Source: Euphorbia lathyris | Lineage: Eukaryota > Streptophyta > Magnoliopsida > Malpighiales > Euphorbiaceae | DNA: 64,000 nucleotides | Direction of reading: 5' to 3' | NCBI RefSeq assembly: GCF_963576675.1 | Contig: NC_088917.1 | Span: forward strand, 76,742,610-76,806,609 | In this document: one piece after another, positions 8,847 through 19,768 of the stretch | How positions within the stretch are numbered: the stretch's first letter is position 1 | Layout: each line of letters begins with the position of its first letter | Program-made: the position numbers and the translations under genes | The notes under the pieces: model-generated | Told to the model about the DNA's origin: nothing | The model's database searches: none | The model's input: only the letters and a program-made list of their open reading frames with translations

Positions 8847-11079
8847 GGTTTTTCTGGACAACTACATAAGTTGTATTAGGTCCTCACTAAAATGCAGATG
8901 CCAAGTACTTTTATTTTCTTGTTCTTCCTTTTGAAATAGTAATTGTATCCAATTTGTAATTTATCTTGTTTAATATTCATTTATTTCTCTACTGAATCTC
9001 TCACTCTAATATCCCATTGTCGGCCTCTTTTGATGTTTCTGAATCACATGGAATACCAAAACTATTTCTATGTGATTTATCCTCTTCAATATTAATTCAT
9101 TTATTCAAGAAAATAACATGTATCACTGGTAGGGGATTTTATTACAAGAATAAGGTGCTTGGAGGACCTCCAGTGCAAACACGACACTTATGAAGCATCG
9201 ATACTTCTAAGAGGAGGTTGATGTACGTGTATTGGGGATACGTTGTGGATACATGGAGATACTTTGAGGATACGTTTCAGAGTTGATTAGGCGAAATTTA
9301 GGATTTTTTTAAATAACTTTACAAAAAAAAATAAGGATTAATATATATATATATATATAATTAAATATAAATTTCTAATATAAATAATTAACCAAATCAG
9401 TTTGCACATATTTTTTCATTTGAAAAAAAAAAAAACTAAAAGCTTGTAGATGAAATTTATGAAAATGATTATAATGATTTATGAATGTAATAAGTGAAGT
9501 TAATTTTATTTTTTATTTTTATGTAAATAAATGTGAGTGAGAAATTTTGAAAATTCACATTACAAGCTTTCCAAGAAGTATTTATGGACATCAAACTGAC
9601 TTGTAAAGGAGTTGTGAATTTTCAAAGATTGATATAGAAACACGATTTGGAAAATCACTAAAATTGTGGCTTTTGGTTTGTTGGATGTATTAAACATCAA
9701 CCAACAAACCACACAATTATTTCTTCCTATGAGGTTATTTCTTCCTTTTCAAACATCAACCAACAAACCACACAAACAAGCAATTAAACAACCAATTAGT
9801 CTGAGCAAAATCATTGTTTATCCTCTCGATTTCGAGTCTCTTGTCTTTAGTTACAGGTTCAAATTTGTCTCATTCGATTCAAATTCCAAATTTTAGCTCA
9901 AAAGCTTAGTTGAGTTCATACTTTCCAATAATTATTTCTTCAATTCCAATCAAAACAATTGATATTCGATCATTCAAACTCTTTAATTTAGTCATATTAA
10001 ATAATTTTTAATCATCGTTTGGATCAATTTGGCTTATTCAATAATCTACGTACCATTATCATCTTCGACATTAGCTTCAAACTCCAACTCTCAAACCGAA
10101 ACACTCAAAACCTCATCTAAATCATATTTACAATCTATTCATTGATTCCAATCCATCAAATCACCTAAAATTAAGCTTCGTTAAACAACTGTTATGTTCA
10201 GGAATTTTTCAAAATTTATTCTGGTTGACATGAGCTATTGTTTACTACAAAATCGATCTTAAATTCTTCATTGATATGAAAACTATAGATTCTAGTTTTT
10301 TTCGTTCAAAATGATCTCTTATATTCATTATTTCATTACTCAAAGTTGCCCATATTTACTCGATTTCATACTCAATAGTTGTTGAAATCAATTTAATTTC
10401 CGAGAAATATCCATTTTGGTTCTTTAATTGTTTAAACGATACGAACAAGTCCAATTTTTACAGTAAGTACGACAAGTTCCAATCCAATTTGCAAGAATTC
10501 CACCAACACCTACGTCCATCTCAAAGCCGCATCAACAAGTTTGATCCTTTATTTAATTGCACATGTATTTTAATTATCATTACGAACAAGTAATTTCAAT
10601 TTTGCAACTTACATCTTACGTGATTAATTTGTTAATTTCAAATTACGTCTTTGAATTGTAATTTTCTATTTATTTTCCACATCTGTAATGAAAAAATAAT
10701 AAAATCGATAAAACAAAGAAAAAATTAAAAAACATCTTTGTATTGGTTTTTATTCATTTTTAATAAAAAAAGTTAAATTTATTGACTTGTCAAGCGAAAC
10801 CGGGGATCCATGAAGATTTGTTTTCAGTCCATGCATCCATTCATTTTTAATCGTTCTGTTTTAGAAAATTGCAATTAACTTTTATAAAAAAAATGCAATT
10901 ATTTCATTAATTGCTAAAAATATTTAAAAAATTTGCGAGGAAATCTCTTTGACACGTCCGCATTTATACATATTTTCCCCACATACGTGTCAAGGTTGAA
11001 AATTAGTATATATTACAAATATTTTTTTATTAAGAGGTAGAGGACAAGGAAAGGAAGTCTGGGACATCGCAACTAGGTT
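8847..11079. other. AT-rich intergenic DNA
   Basis: No gene I can support. It holds an (AT)9 run (9341-9358), a duplicated AACATCAACCAACAAACCAC phrase (about 9695 and 9757), and at about 9127-9200 a sequence whose diverged reverse complement lies at about 13440-13520. Confidence 0.5.
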
Positions 11080-11225
11080 GGCACCCCCAGGGACGGAGCC
11101 AGAGGGGGCGGGAAGGGTCGGCCGACCCTCCGACCTCGCCAGAAAACACTCAGATAAGGATTTTCTTCCTGGCTCCGCCAGAGGCGGCCATGGCCGGAGC
11201 CCCTCCAGCCATGGCGGCTGCAGTT

Positions 11226-11261
11226 GCAGAAGATGCCATCTTCTGATGGCATCTTCTGCAA
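11226..11261. repeat. hairpin inside the hAT element
   Basis: GCAGAAGATGCCATC is followed after a six-base loop by GATGGCATCTTCTGC, its exact reverse complement, within the GC-rich left part of the hAT element. It could fold in RNA or single-stranded DNA; no function is evident. Confidence 0.75.
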
Positions 11262-11634
11262 TTGCTTGTATTTTTTTTTTAACTTAGTGCTGCACAAAAC
11301 GAAGTGGTTTCGTGCAGCACTAGGTTAAAAAATTAAGGGGATGGAAAGGGCAGGGTCTGTTTTGTAAATGCCCCCTATTCTTCTTCTTTTCTTGTCTCGC
11401 CTTCTCTTTCTTCCTTTTCTGTTTTTGAGTGATGGGAAAGAAAAGAGAGACCCAGCCAAAGGGAAAATTTCCCAAAACTCCATATTCACTCAATTTTTTT
11501 CTTTTCCACTTTCAAGTTTTCCATTTTAATTTGTTTTATTTATTTTATTTCTAGATTTTGTTTATAATTTCTAAACTAAATTATAATCTAAATTTGCTTT
11601 GTTTTTAGGGATTTCTAATTTAGGGTTTAATTTA

Positions 11635-12042
11635 GGCCTAATACACAAATAACCCCCTAAACTTATTTAAATATTGTAACTACCCCCTCAACTTTCAATT
11701 GTAACAACTTACCCCTCAAATTTGTTCAATTGTAAAACATAACTCCAAATTGGGAATTTTTTTATCCCGTACTTGAAGTAACAGTAAAAGTGTTTTCTCG
11801 GATTCGTATCACGCCAAATATCTGATTATCACACTTCACCAGCGTTGCAGATTTTACATTTCACGTGTCTCTTCAATTGTAGTCCATGTCATCAATTTGG
11901 GGTTATATTTTACAATTGGACAAGTTTAAGGGGTAAATTGTTACAATTATACAAGTTCGATGGATAAGTTGTTACAATTGAAAGTTGGAGGGGGCAGTTG
12001 CAATATTTGGACAAGTTCAGGAGGTTATTTATGTATTAAGCC
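11635..12042. mobile_element. foldback MITE with perfect 9-bp TSD (Mutator-like)
   Basis: The 408-bp element has long inverted arms: GGCCTAATACACAAATAACC at the left and GGCTTAATACATAAATAACC read inward from the right. Each arm carries iterated phrases such as CCCCCTAAACTT, CCCCCTCAACTTT and CCCCTCAAATTT. Identical 9-bp duplications TTTAATTTA flank it (11626-11634 and 12043-12051). A 9-bp TSD suggests Mutator-like mobilisation; that assignment is inference. It is nested in the hAT element. Confidence 0.85.
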
Positions 12043-12356
12043 TTTAATTTAAGTATTTTTAGTTTAGATTCTCATTTAGGGATTTCTAATTTACTCCTAA
12101 AGTTTTCAATTAATATCAATTTTATGCTATGTTATCGAAAATTTGAAAATGTTTGCTTGACTATTTAATCATTGGACTAAATTTTAGCACAAACAATAAC
12201 TAGTGAAAATAGGTCGCAAATTTTTTTTAACGCAACTTTTGTGTATAAACACAGTTTCAGTAAGAATCAAAAGTTTATATTGTTAATGGAAAAAAAAATC
12301 TTCATATAGTACAGCCCCTCTAAACTTTTACTCCTGGCTCCGCCACTGGGCACCCC

Positions 12357-14267
12357 CCAGACGACCACTCCCGAACCCAAATCAATAAAAAAGAAGAAAA
12401 AATACTTATGTAGTACAAATATATCTCTAATAATATACATAAGGGATTAAGTGAAAACACTTCCCTATATGAGAACACCTCCCACTCCCCACCGTCTTAT
12501 CCCATAGAAAACTATAAAACCTTCCTCACTTGCACCGGCGATGACCCAAGTCTCTCTCCCTTCCACCTACGACGCTTCTCTTTCAAACGACGACGTTTAT
12601 TTTTGCTCCGTCGAAAGGTTATAATGACATTTTTCCGATATCCTTTTCTTATTTCTTTTCCTTCTTCGTTTTTCTGTTTCTTTCTTTTCTTCATCTTATT
12701 TTCTTTTTGTTCCTTTTATTTATTTATTCTCCTTGATGGTTCTATTTCGGTTCAAACGTCATGGATGTAACATATAGAGCATATACAACATTATTTAGAA
12801 CATTCTACTTAACTTTTTAGAACATAAACTATAAAAGATAGAACATATAATTCATCATAGTTCTGTTATGCATATATTCCAAAACGAATGTCTTATATTC
12901 TACAATTAATGTCCTATGTTCGAAAAAAATAGTGTCTCATGTTCAAAAAGCATATTTCTAAAAAGCCACTAGAGTTCATGCACAAAACTTTTTAGAACAC
13001 AAACTATAAAATTTAGAACACATGTAACATTATTTAGAACATTTTACTTAACTTTTTACATGCTATAAAATATAGAACATGTACTTCAACATAGTTCTTT
13101 TAGATATATGTGCTAAAACTAATGTTTTATGTTTTACAACTAATCTCTTATGTTCTAAAACTAATGCCTTATGTTCTTAAAACATATTTCTAAAAAAATC
13201 ACTATAATTCACCAACATATATAAACAAAAACCAAAACATGTGTTTTGAAAATAACAAAATATTTACAATACTGTCATTATATGTATTTACAATAATGTC
13301 ATTAATGAGTGTTCTCACATAAAAACCATTCTCACATAATTTGGTGTATCTCTATCGTACTCATATCTCATATTTTAAAAATGTTGTTTGCCATACTTAT
13401 ACGCGTATCGGTACCCATAAGTGTACCTATATCGGTGCTTCATAGAACGATACCCATCAGTAGGTGTCATGTTTTGCACTGGAAGTCCTCCAAGCACCTT
13501 GTGCTTGTAATGAAATCTCCTTTGCTATTATCTCATGCATTTCAAAACCTCATCATCATTTATTTTCAAAATGAGTTGTTCATTACATATTGCATATTAA
13601 TGAGAGTTCTATCCGTAATTAAGAATGATATTACTAAAATACCAACAACGTTGACATGAATTTTAATGACCAAATAAATTTGGTCATTTATCATTAGATC
13701 CAGACTTATTAAATTTAAGACTTAGGTGATTTGAATCTCCATCCTATGATTCTAATAAGCCTAGATCTAACGGTGAATGATCAAATACTACATAGTCATT
13801 TGTGATCAAAAGTGAAATACAATAATAGGTACTGTAATATATTTATCGATATTCATTACTATAAAATCAAGGACAATTATGAATTTGTATACTTTTACTA
13901 GAACATCCTCTACGATTTCTCTAGGTAGGGTTGTACATGAGTGGAGCCATTCATGAGTTACTCGGAGTTTGGCTTGATAAAAGTTCAATAGCGTTTGATT
14001 TGATTTATAAACGAGTCGAGTTTGAGCACGCTTTTGAGGCTTGATTTGTAAATAAGCGAGATTGAGCACGACGAAAGTGAACATGAAAACTCGCAAAAAG
14101 GTTCGGTTATAGGTTCGTGAACAAACTCGATTATAATGTTTATGAATATTCTCGTGAGCTAGATAGATTCGATTGTTTTTAATAATAGTAATTCTTCATT
14201 GATGGAGGGACAAATTTAGAATTTCGTCGAAGTTTAAGATTTTGATATCATTGATGAATGACATAAA
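12357..14267. other. intergenic DNA with an imperfect tandem duplication
   Basis: No gene I can support. About 12775-12990 and 13010-13215 are diverged copies sharing TTAGAACATTxTACTTAAC, ATAGTTCT and ATATTTCTAAAAA phrases rich in AGAACAT. About 13440-13520 is the reverse complement of 9127-9200. From about 13925, phrases such as ACGAGTCGAGTTTGAGC start a low-complexity repeat that resumes at 15290-15377 and 42205-42410 around element B. Minus-strand frames here (for example 13806-14096) have no recognisable motif. Confidence 0.5.
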
Positions 14268-15217
14268 GGCTTATTTGGCTAATGGTATCTACTATTTTGT
14301 CATTTGTCTCTTGTGATAACGTTTGGTAATATTTTCCGTTTGTGGTATTTCCATATGTGAAATTTAACTTATTTTGGATAAAAATTTATCCAATTTATTG
14401 ATTCTTCTTAAATGATACAATTTTTGACTTTATAGACTTTATATGCAAATAAATAAGAAGAAAATAATTCCTTATTTATTGACATACTAAGTCTATATGC
14501 AAAAAAGATTAAAACAATTGACTCATGTACATGTCATATGTTAAAAATTGTGTCATGTGAAAAATTTAACAAATAAAAATAAGGCTTAATACATCATTTG
14601 CCCCCTGAACTTATCCAAAATGGTTGATTGGCCCCTTGAACTTTCAAAGTGTCTCAATAGCCCCTTGAACTTGCATAAAATATTCAGTTAGCCCCCTGAA
14701 CTTGCATAAAATATAATCAATTAATCATTCGGTTATAAAAAAGTAAGTTAAATGCGGAAGATATGTTGCACGCATCTTAGAAAAGTAAAACGACTAAGAT
14801 CGGGTATGCGATTTTAATATTAGAGAAGAAAATATTTTATAGTTGAATAAGTAAAAAATTCCTTTTTAACATGTTTTAATCTATTTTGTGAAGTATGTAA
14901 TAACATTCTAAAGCACGTATAACATATCTTCCGCATTTGACTTACTTTTTTATAACCGAATGATTAATTGATTATATTTTACGCAAGTTCAAGGGGCTAA
15001 CTGAACATTTTATGCAAGTTCAGGGAGCTATCAAGACACTTTGAAAGTTCAGGGGGGCCAATCAACCATTTTGGACAAGTTCAAGGGGCAAATGATGTAT
15101 TAAGCCTAAAAATAAGTCAAATGTCACGTATGGGTATAGGTCATGAGTTAAATGTTACCAAATTATATTATAGGGGTCAAATAACAAAATTTTAGATACC
15201 ACATGACCAAATAAGGC
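14268..15217. mobile_element. foldback MITE, family 1 copy 2, split by a younger MITE
   Basis: The ends GGCTTATTTGGCTAATGGTATC (left, about 22 bases) and GCCTTATTTGGTCATGTGGTATC-like (right, read inward) match the family of 8079-8442, and the interiors share AAATAAG and TGTCATATG-type phrases. The younger element at 14583-15106 is inserted in the interior, so the original was about 417 bp. Confidence 0.7.
14583..15106. mobile_element. foldback MITE with perfect 9-bp TSD, iterated arms
   Basis: The 524-bp element is nearly all inverted repeat: GGCTTAATACATCATTTGCC at both ends read inward. Each arm contains four GCCCC(C/T)TGAACTT-like units about 30-35 bases apart, then AACCGAATGATTAATTGATT and TTCCGCATTT. 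Identical TAAAAATAA duplications flank it (14574-14582 and 15107-15115). The end sequence matches that of 11635-12042, so the two belong to related families. Confidence 0.9.
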
Positions 15218-15377
15218 TTTTAATCCTTGATAAATCAAACTATTTATGTTTTTTTTATGTATTAAACATCTAATTTGATATTATTTCATTTGCTATTAGG
15301 TGAGCTCGTTTACGAACAAAATAAATGAACTATTTGCGAACAACTTGTTTATTTATGAGCTTAGCTTGTGAGCTTTC

Positions 15378-15846
15378 TGTTAGAAAATGATTAAACCAAA
15401 AACAAACAAACACAGAAAGAAAACATGAACAGTAAACAAGAAATTAAAAAAGGAAAGAGTTTAGACAAATCTGAGGCATGTATTAGCAGTTTCCTTAAAA
15501 CAGATGTTGTCTCTATTGACAATCGTCTCCTAGGATACAACAGATACGCAAGCGAACTCTTACCGAGTGTATAATAGCTATCGCCGGAGTAGAACAAAAC
15601 AACACATACAGAGACAATAAATATTTAGAGAATAATTTTTCAAAGTGTATTCAATATGATAGCTCCATCATGTATATATAGAACTTGAATAGACATGTCT
15701 GTTCTCGAATGAACACGACTATTCATGAACAAACAAGATTGTTCATGAACTGACACGACTAATCATGAACGAACACAAATGTTCATGAACCAGGATGACT
15801 ATTGGAATTTATACTAATTTCATTTATATATAAAAAATTTCCAACA
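15378..15846 (-). repeat. Element B 3' LTR
   Basis: On the plus strand it runs TGTTAGAAAATG to TTTCCAACA. The purine tract GTGGGGGAT lies just outside it on the minus strand (15847-15855), as expected upstream of a 3' LTR. A TATATATA run near 15672-15679 is the likely promoter position. Confidence 0.9.
15701..15800 (-). repeat. five 20-bp palindromic tandem repeats in element B U3
   Basis: Five consecutive 20-bp units start at 15701, 15721, 15741, 15761 and 15781. Each starts with a variant of GTTCATGAAC (a perfect 10-bp palindrome in units 3 and 5), and several continue with ACACGACT. In element orientation they lie just upstream of the TATA-like run. The right LTR carries the same array at 42059-42158. 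Confidence 0.9.
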
Positions 15847-16367
15847 ATCCCCCACATAAATGAAATTGGAAACGAGACGATTAGGATGTGGTGATAACTT
15901 TCTACAACTGATATCTGCATAGGATAGGTAGCTAATGTGCCTTGAACCTTCCCTTGTGAAAGTATATTTACTTTACTGGCTGACTAGTAGACGCGATGCT
16001 TTGAACTATTCTGCCGTTTGTGTAAACGATGATATACCCCACACAGATACCAACATAATCCGATATAGGTTCTCGTGGTTATGTTCGTTATGGTCATGAA
16101 CATCGCCTGGTTCTGCGAGAGTTTAAGATAACTAGGCCCCACTAGTCTCCATCGAAGCGACCCCACTTCACTCTAGCATAGGTGATTTTATTTGCTCAGA
16201 ATTTCTGACGCACAATGTATCATTAAAAGCATATAGCTTAACCTTTTTCCGTTGGTGTCACTGTTTACATCTAGGAATGGACTAGGGTTTAACCCCCTAC
16301 AGTGAATGCGTAAGGTTTATGCAATTAGGTTGTCCCTTTGAACCTAGATCTTGGGATCTCTAGTCAA

Positions 16368-17906
16368 CTAGGTAGGGTTTTCCTTCACATAACGCCTCTT
16401 CTCTATGGGCTTTAGTCCCATTCCTTTCGATGATTTTTCAACTTGATCTCTATTTAACCCTTTGGTTAGCGGATCCGCTGTGTTATCCTTTGATCCAATA
16501 AAATCAACAGAAATAACACTTGTTGAGATCAGTTGTTTAACGGAGTTATGTCGACGACGCATGTGTCGAGGTTTACCGTTATATATCCCATTTTGTGCTC
16601 TCTTAATCGTTGCTTGATTATCACAATGTATACAAATTATGGGCACATGTTTGGGCCACATAGGAACATCCTCCAAGAAGTTTCATAGCCACTCGGCTTC
16701 TTCTCCTGCTTTAACTAAAGCTACAAACTCAGACTCCATAGTGGATCTTGTTATAATTATTTGCCTTGAGGATTTCCAGGATACTGCTCCTCCTGCTAGA
16801 GTAAACACATATCCACTCGTGCCTTTGGAATTTTTTATATCAGATATCCAACTTGCATCAGAGAATCCTTCTAACACGGCAGGTTCTCTCGTATAGTGCA
16901 ATCCATAATCACGAGTATATCTTAAATACCGAAGTATTCTTACAATGGCTTTCCAGTGGATTTCCCCTGGATTACTCGTGTATCTACTTAAACTGCTGAC
17001 AGTAAAAGCAATATCAGTCCTTGTACAACTCATGAGATACATTATACTGCCAATAACTTTTGCGTATTCTACTTGGTTAACGCTTTCACCTTTATTTTTA
17101 CATAAATGTTGGCTAGTGTCGATTGGAGTTCTGGCAATACAAGAATCATTCTTACTAAACTTATCAAGAATCTTGTCCACATAGTGTGACTGAGTCAAGA
17201 TGATACCACTAAGTGAACGTTTGATTTGGATACCCAAAATCACATCTGCGAGTCCCATATCTTTTATATCAAACCGTGAGTTTAACATGTCCTTGGTACT
17301 CTTCACCATCTTGTCATTACTTCCAACAATAAGTATGTCATCAACATACAAACACAAAATGATATATCATTCATTTGTAGTTTTGACATAAATACATTTG
17401 TCACACTCGTTTATTTGATAGCCATTTGTCATCATGACATCATCAAACTTCTTATGCCATTGTTTTGGTGCTTGCTTTAATCCATATAAAGACTTCACCA
17501 ATTTACAGACTTTTCTTTCTTGACCTGGAGCTACACAACCTTCAGGTTGTTCCATGTAGATCTCTTCATCAATATCTCCATTCAAGAAAGCTGTCTTAAC
17601 ATCCATTTGATGTATTTCAAGGTTCCACAAAGCGGCGATTGAAAGTATCATCCTAATAGATGTTATCCTAGACACGGGAGAGTACGTGTCAAAGTAGTCA
17701 AGACCTTCTTTTTGTCTATAACCTTTTATAACCAATCTGGCCTTATACTTGTCAATTGTTCCATCTGCTTTCATTTTCCGTTTGAAAATCCATCTAGAGC
17801 TTAGTGGTTTCGTTCCCGGAGGGAGGTCTACTAATTCCCATGTATGGTTTTGCAAGATGGAGTCAATTTCACTCCTTATAGCCTCTTTCCATAAAGGGCT
17901 TTCCAT
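16368..17906 (-). pseudogene. Element B pol: reverse transcriptase and RNase H
   Basis: Minus-strand copia RT: WKEAIRSEIDSILQNHTWELVD, the catalytic region HQMDVKTAFLNGDI, LYGLKQAPKQW, then [11 protein letters not shown] with the YVDD box. RNase H follows with GFSDASW, the [10 protein letters not shown] acidic motif, and HCDNQATIKRAQN; the end has NTADPLTKGLN. All parts share one frame but are cut by TGA stops just before YVDD (about 17365) and after EEAEWL (about 16682); the latter fits a CGA-to-TGA change. RT would copy the element RNA into DNA in the virus-like particle. The stops make this copy inactive. Confidence 0.9.
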
Positions 17907-17930
17907 TGAGCTTATACCTGCCTTGTAGGT

Positions 17931-19497
17931 CTAAGGCTCTGCCTCTACCATATAGGTTAGAAAATCTGGACCAAATGATTTTTCTACCCTAACTCTCTTA
18001 CTCCTTCTAGGCTCAGCCTCTTTCTTAACTTCAACATCAGTTTCTTGTTGAGGGTCTTGACTGTTATCATCAACAGCTTTTAAAGCCCGTTTGGGTCTCG
18101 AACCATCTTCTTTTTCCTTACAAGGAAATATATTTTCAAAGAATGATGCATTCTTTGATTCCATGATGGTGTTGTTATGAATCTCAGGATTTTTAGATTC
18201 ATGTACAAGAAATCTATATGCATTACTGTGAAGCGCATAGCCAATGAAAATACAATCCACCTTCTTTGGACCTATTTTCATTCTTTTTGGCAATGGAGCC
18301 ATTACCTTAGCAAGACACCCCCACACTTTCAAGTAATTATAGGTAGGTTTTCTTCCTTTCCATAATTCATATGGGGTCTTGTCTAATTTCTTACGGGGAA
18401 CTCTATTTAAAAGGTGATTTGCCGATAAAATAGCTTCCATCCACATGTTCTGTGGAAAACCCAGAACTGTTTAGCATTGCGTTCATCATTTCCTTTAAGG
18501 TACGATTTTTACGCTCCGCCACTCCATTAGACCGAGGAGGGTATGGTGGTGTTACCTCATGAATAATACCATGTTGCAAGCAAAATTCCCCAAATGGTTC
18601 AACATATTCACCACCACGATCACTTCTAACCACTTTAATCTTTTTATTAAGTTGGTTTTCCACCTCTTGTTTATAGAGAATAAATTTCTCTATAGCTTCG
18701 TCTTTGCTTTTAAGCAAATATACATAGCAATATTTGGTATTGTCATCAATGAAAGTAATAAAGTATTTATTACCTCCTCTAGTTTGAATGAACTTTAAGT
18801 CACAAATATCACTATGTATTAGATCAAGTGGTTTTGTCTTTCTTTCCACGAAATGGAATGAACATTTTGTTAATTTTGACTCTACACAAATTTCACATTT
18901 ATGTTTATAATCAATTGGGAATGAAGGGATATGATCTAAATTAATTAATCTACTCATCGTATTAGAATTAACATGTCCAAGTCTACTATGCCATAAATCA
19001 AATGACTCAATGATATAAACGGAAGAAACGCCATTCTTATTAATATTCATTGAACTTGGATTACAAGAAATTGAATTAAATTTCCACATCCCATTGGATA
19101 CATATCCTTTTCCCACATACATTCCCCCTTTAGTCAAAATAAACTTTTCGGCTTCGAAGACCATCCTAAAACCATGTGTACTAAGGATGCTTCCTGAAAC
19201 CAAGTTCTTCCGAATTTCTGGAACATACAAAACATTCTGTAGTTTTACTTCCTTTCCAGAAGTCATCTTCAGAATTACAGTCCCATTTCCCTTGATCATA
19301 GAGGTAGCAGAATTTCCCATAAAGAGCTTCTCTCCAGTCTGAGGAGTCAGTTTAACAAAGGAATCCTTATCACAACAAACGTTACGTGTGGCACCAGTAT
19401 CTAGCCACCATTCCCTTGGGTTGGAATCAATCATATTGACTTCCGACACCACAGCACATAGATCAATGTCTGATACATCTTGTTCAATGGTTTCCAT
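17931..19497 (-). pseudogene. Element B pol: protease and integrase
   Basis: From 19497 leftwards: protease with WWLDTGATRNVC (DTG active site), the pre-integrase zinc region (LWHSRLGHVN, CEICVESK), then the integrase core with HSDICD, VRSDRGGEY and SNGVAERKNRTLKEMM carrying the D, D, E residues. A frameshift near 18450 moves the frame; the C-terminal integrase part (ANHLLNRVPRKKLDKTPYELW, KVWGCLAKV, FIGYA) continues to a TAG stop near 17931. Order PR-IN before RT defines Ty1/copia. A TAA separates gag from protease at about 19507. Confidence 0.9.
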
Positions 19498-19506
19498 TAC
19501 ATGTGC

Positions 19507-19768
19507 TTAATTTGGCCTAAACCTCTTTGGTCGCTTGTAATTAGATGACATGTGACCCTTTCTATTATAATTGTAGCATTTTCCACTGAATTTGGTATTT
19601 TTGGATATGCCACCTTTAGGACCCCATATCGGCTTCTTGCCTTTGCCTTTCTTGGAGTTCTCATTTGTCTCCACCATATTTGCCTTAGCCACAGACTGAC
19701 TAGCCATATTGGAGACTTTCTTCTCTGTGCCTCTATTGTCCTCCTCAATTCGGAGTCGGACAATAAGT
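19507..19768 (-). pseudogene. Element B gag, C-terminal part with ruined zinc knuckle
   Basis: The minus-strand frame resumes at the element C border and reads RLRIEEDNRG, typical of copia Gag, then a basic KKGKGKK region and a CCHC relic CYNYNRKGHMSSNY. The second and last Cys positions are Tyr, each a single G-to-A change in the coding strand, so RNA binding would be lost. It ends at TAA (about 19507). Confidence 0.85.

Larger units (their letters stand above)
11088..12348. mobile_element. hAT-family non-autonomous transposon with perfect 8-bp TSD
   Basis: Terminal inverted repeats CAGGGACGGAGCCAG (left) and CAGTGGCGGAGCCAG (right end, read inward) are flanked by identical 8-bp target duplications GGCACCCC at 11080-11087 and 12349-12356. 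An 8-bp TSD and CAG-type ends fit the hAT superfamily. The 1.26-kb interior has no transposase frame. The left 180 bases are unusually GC-rich, then the sequence becomes AT-rich. A second transposon (11635-12042) is nested inside, so the original element was about 840 bp. Confidence 0.85.

Noticed and set aside
9666..9896. 76-aa plus-strand frame
   Set aside because: AT-rich chance frame containing a duplicated phrase; no motif.
12512..12694. 60-aa Lys/Arg-rich minus-strand frame
   Set aside because: Low-complexity translation of a CT-rich tract.
15391..15597. 68-aa minus-strand frame, also at 41749-41955
   Set aside because: Part of the element B LTR; repeated only because LTRs are repeated.
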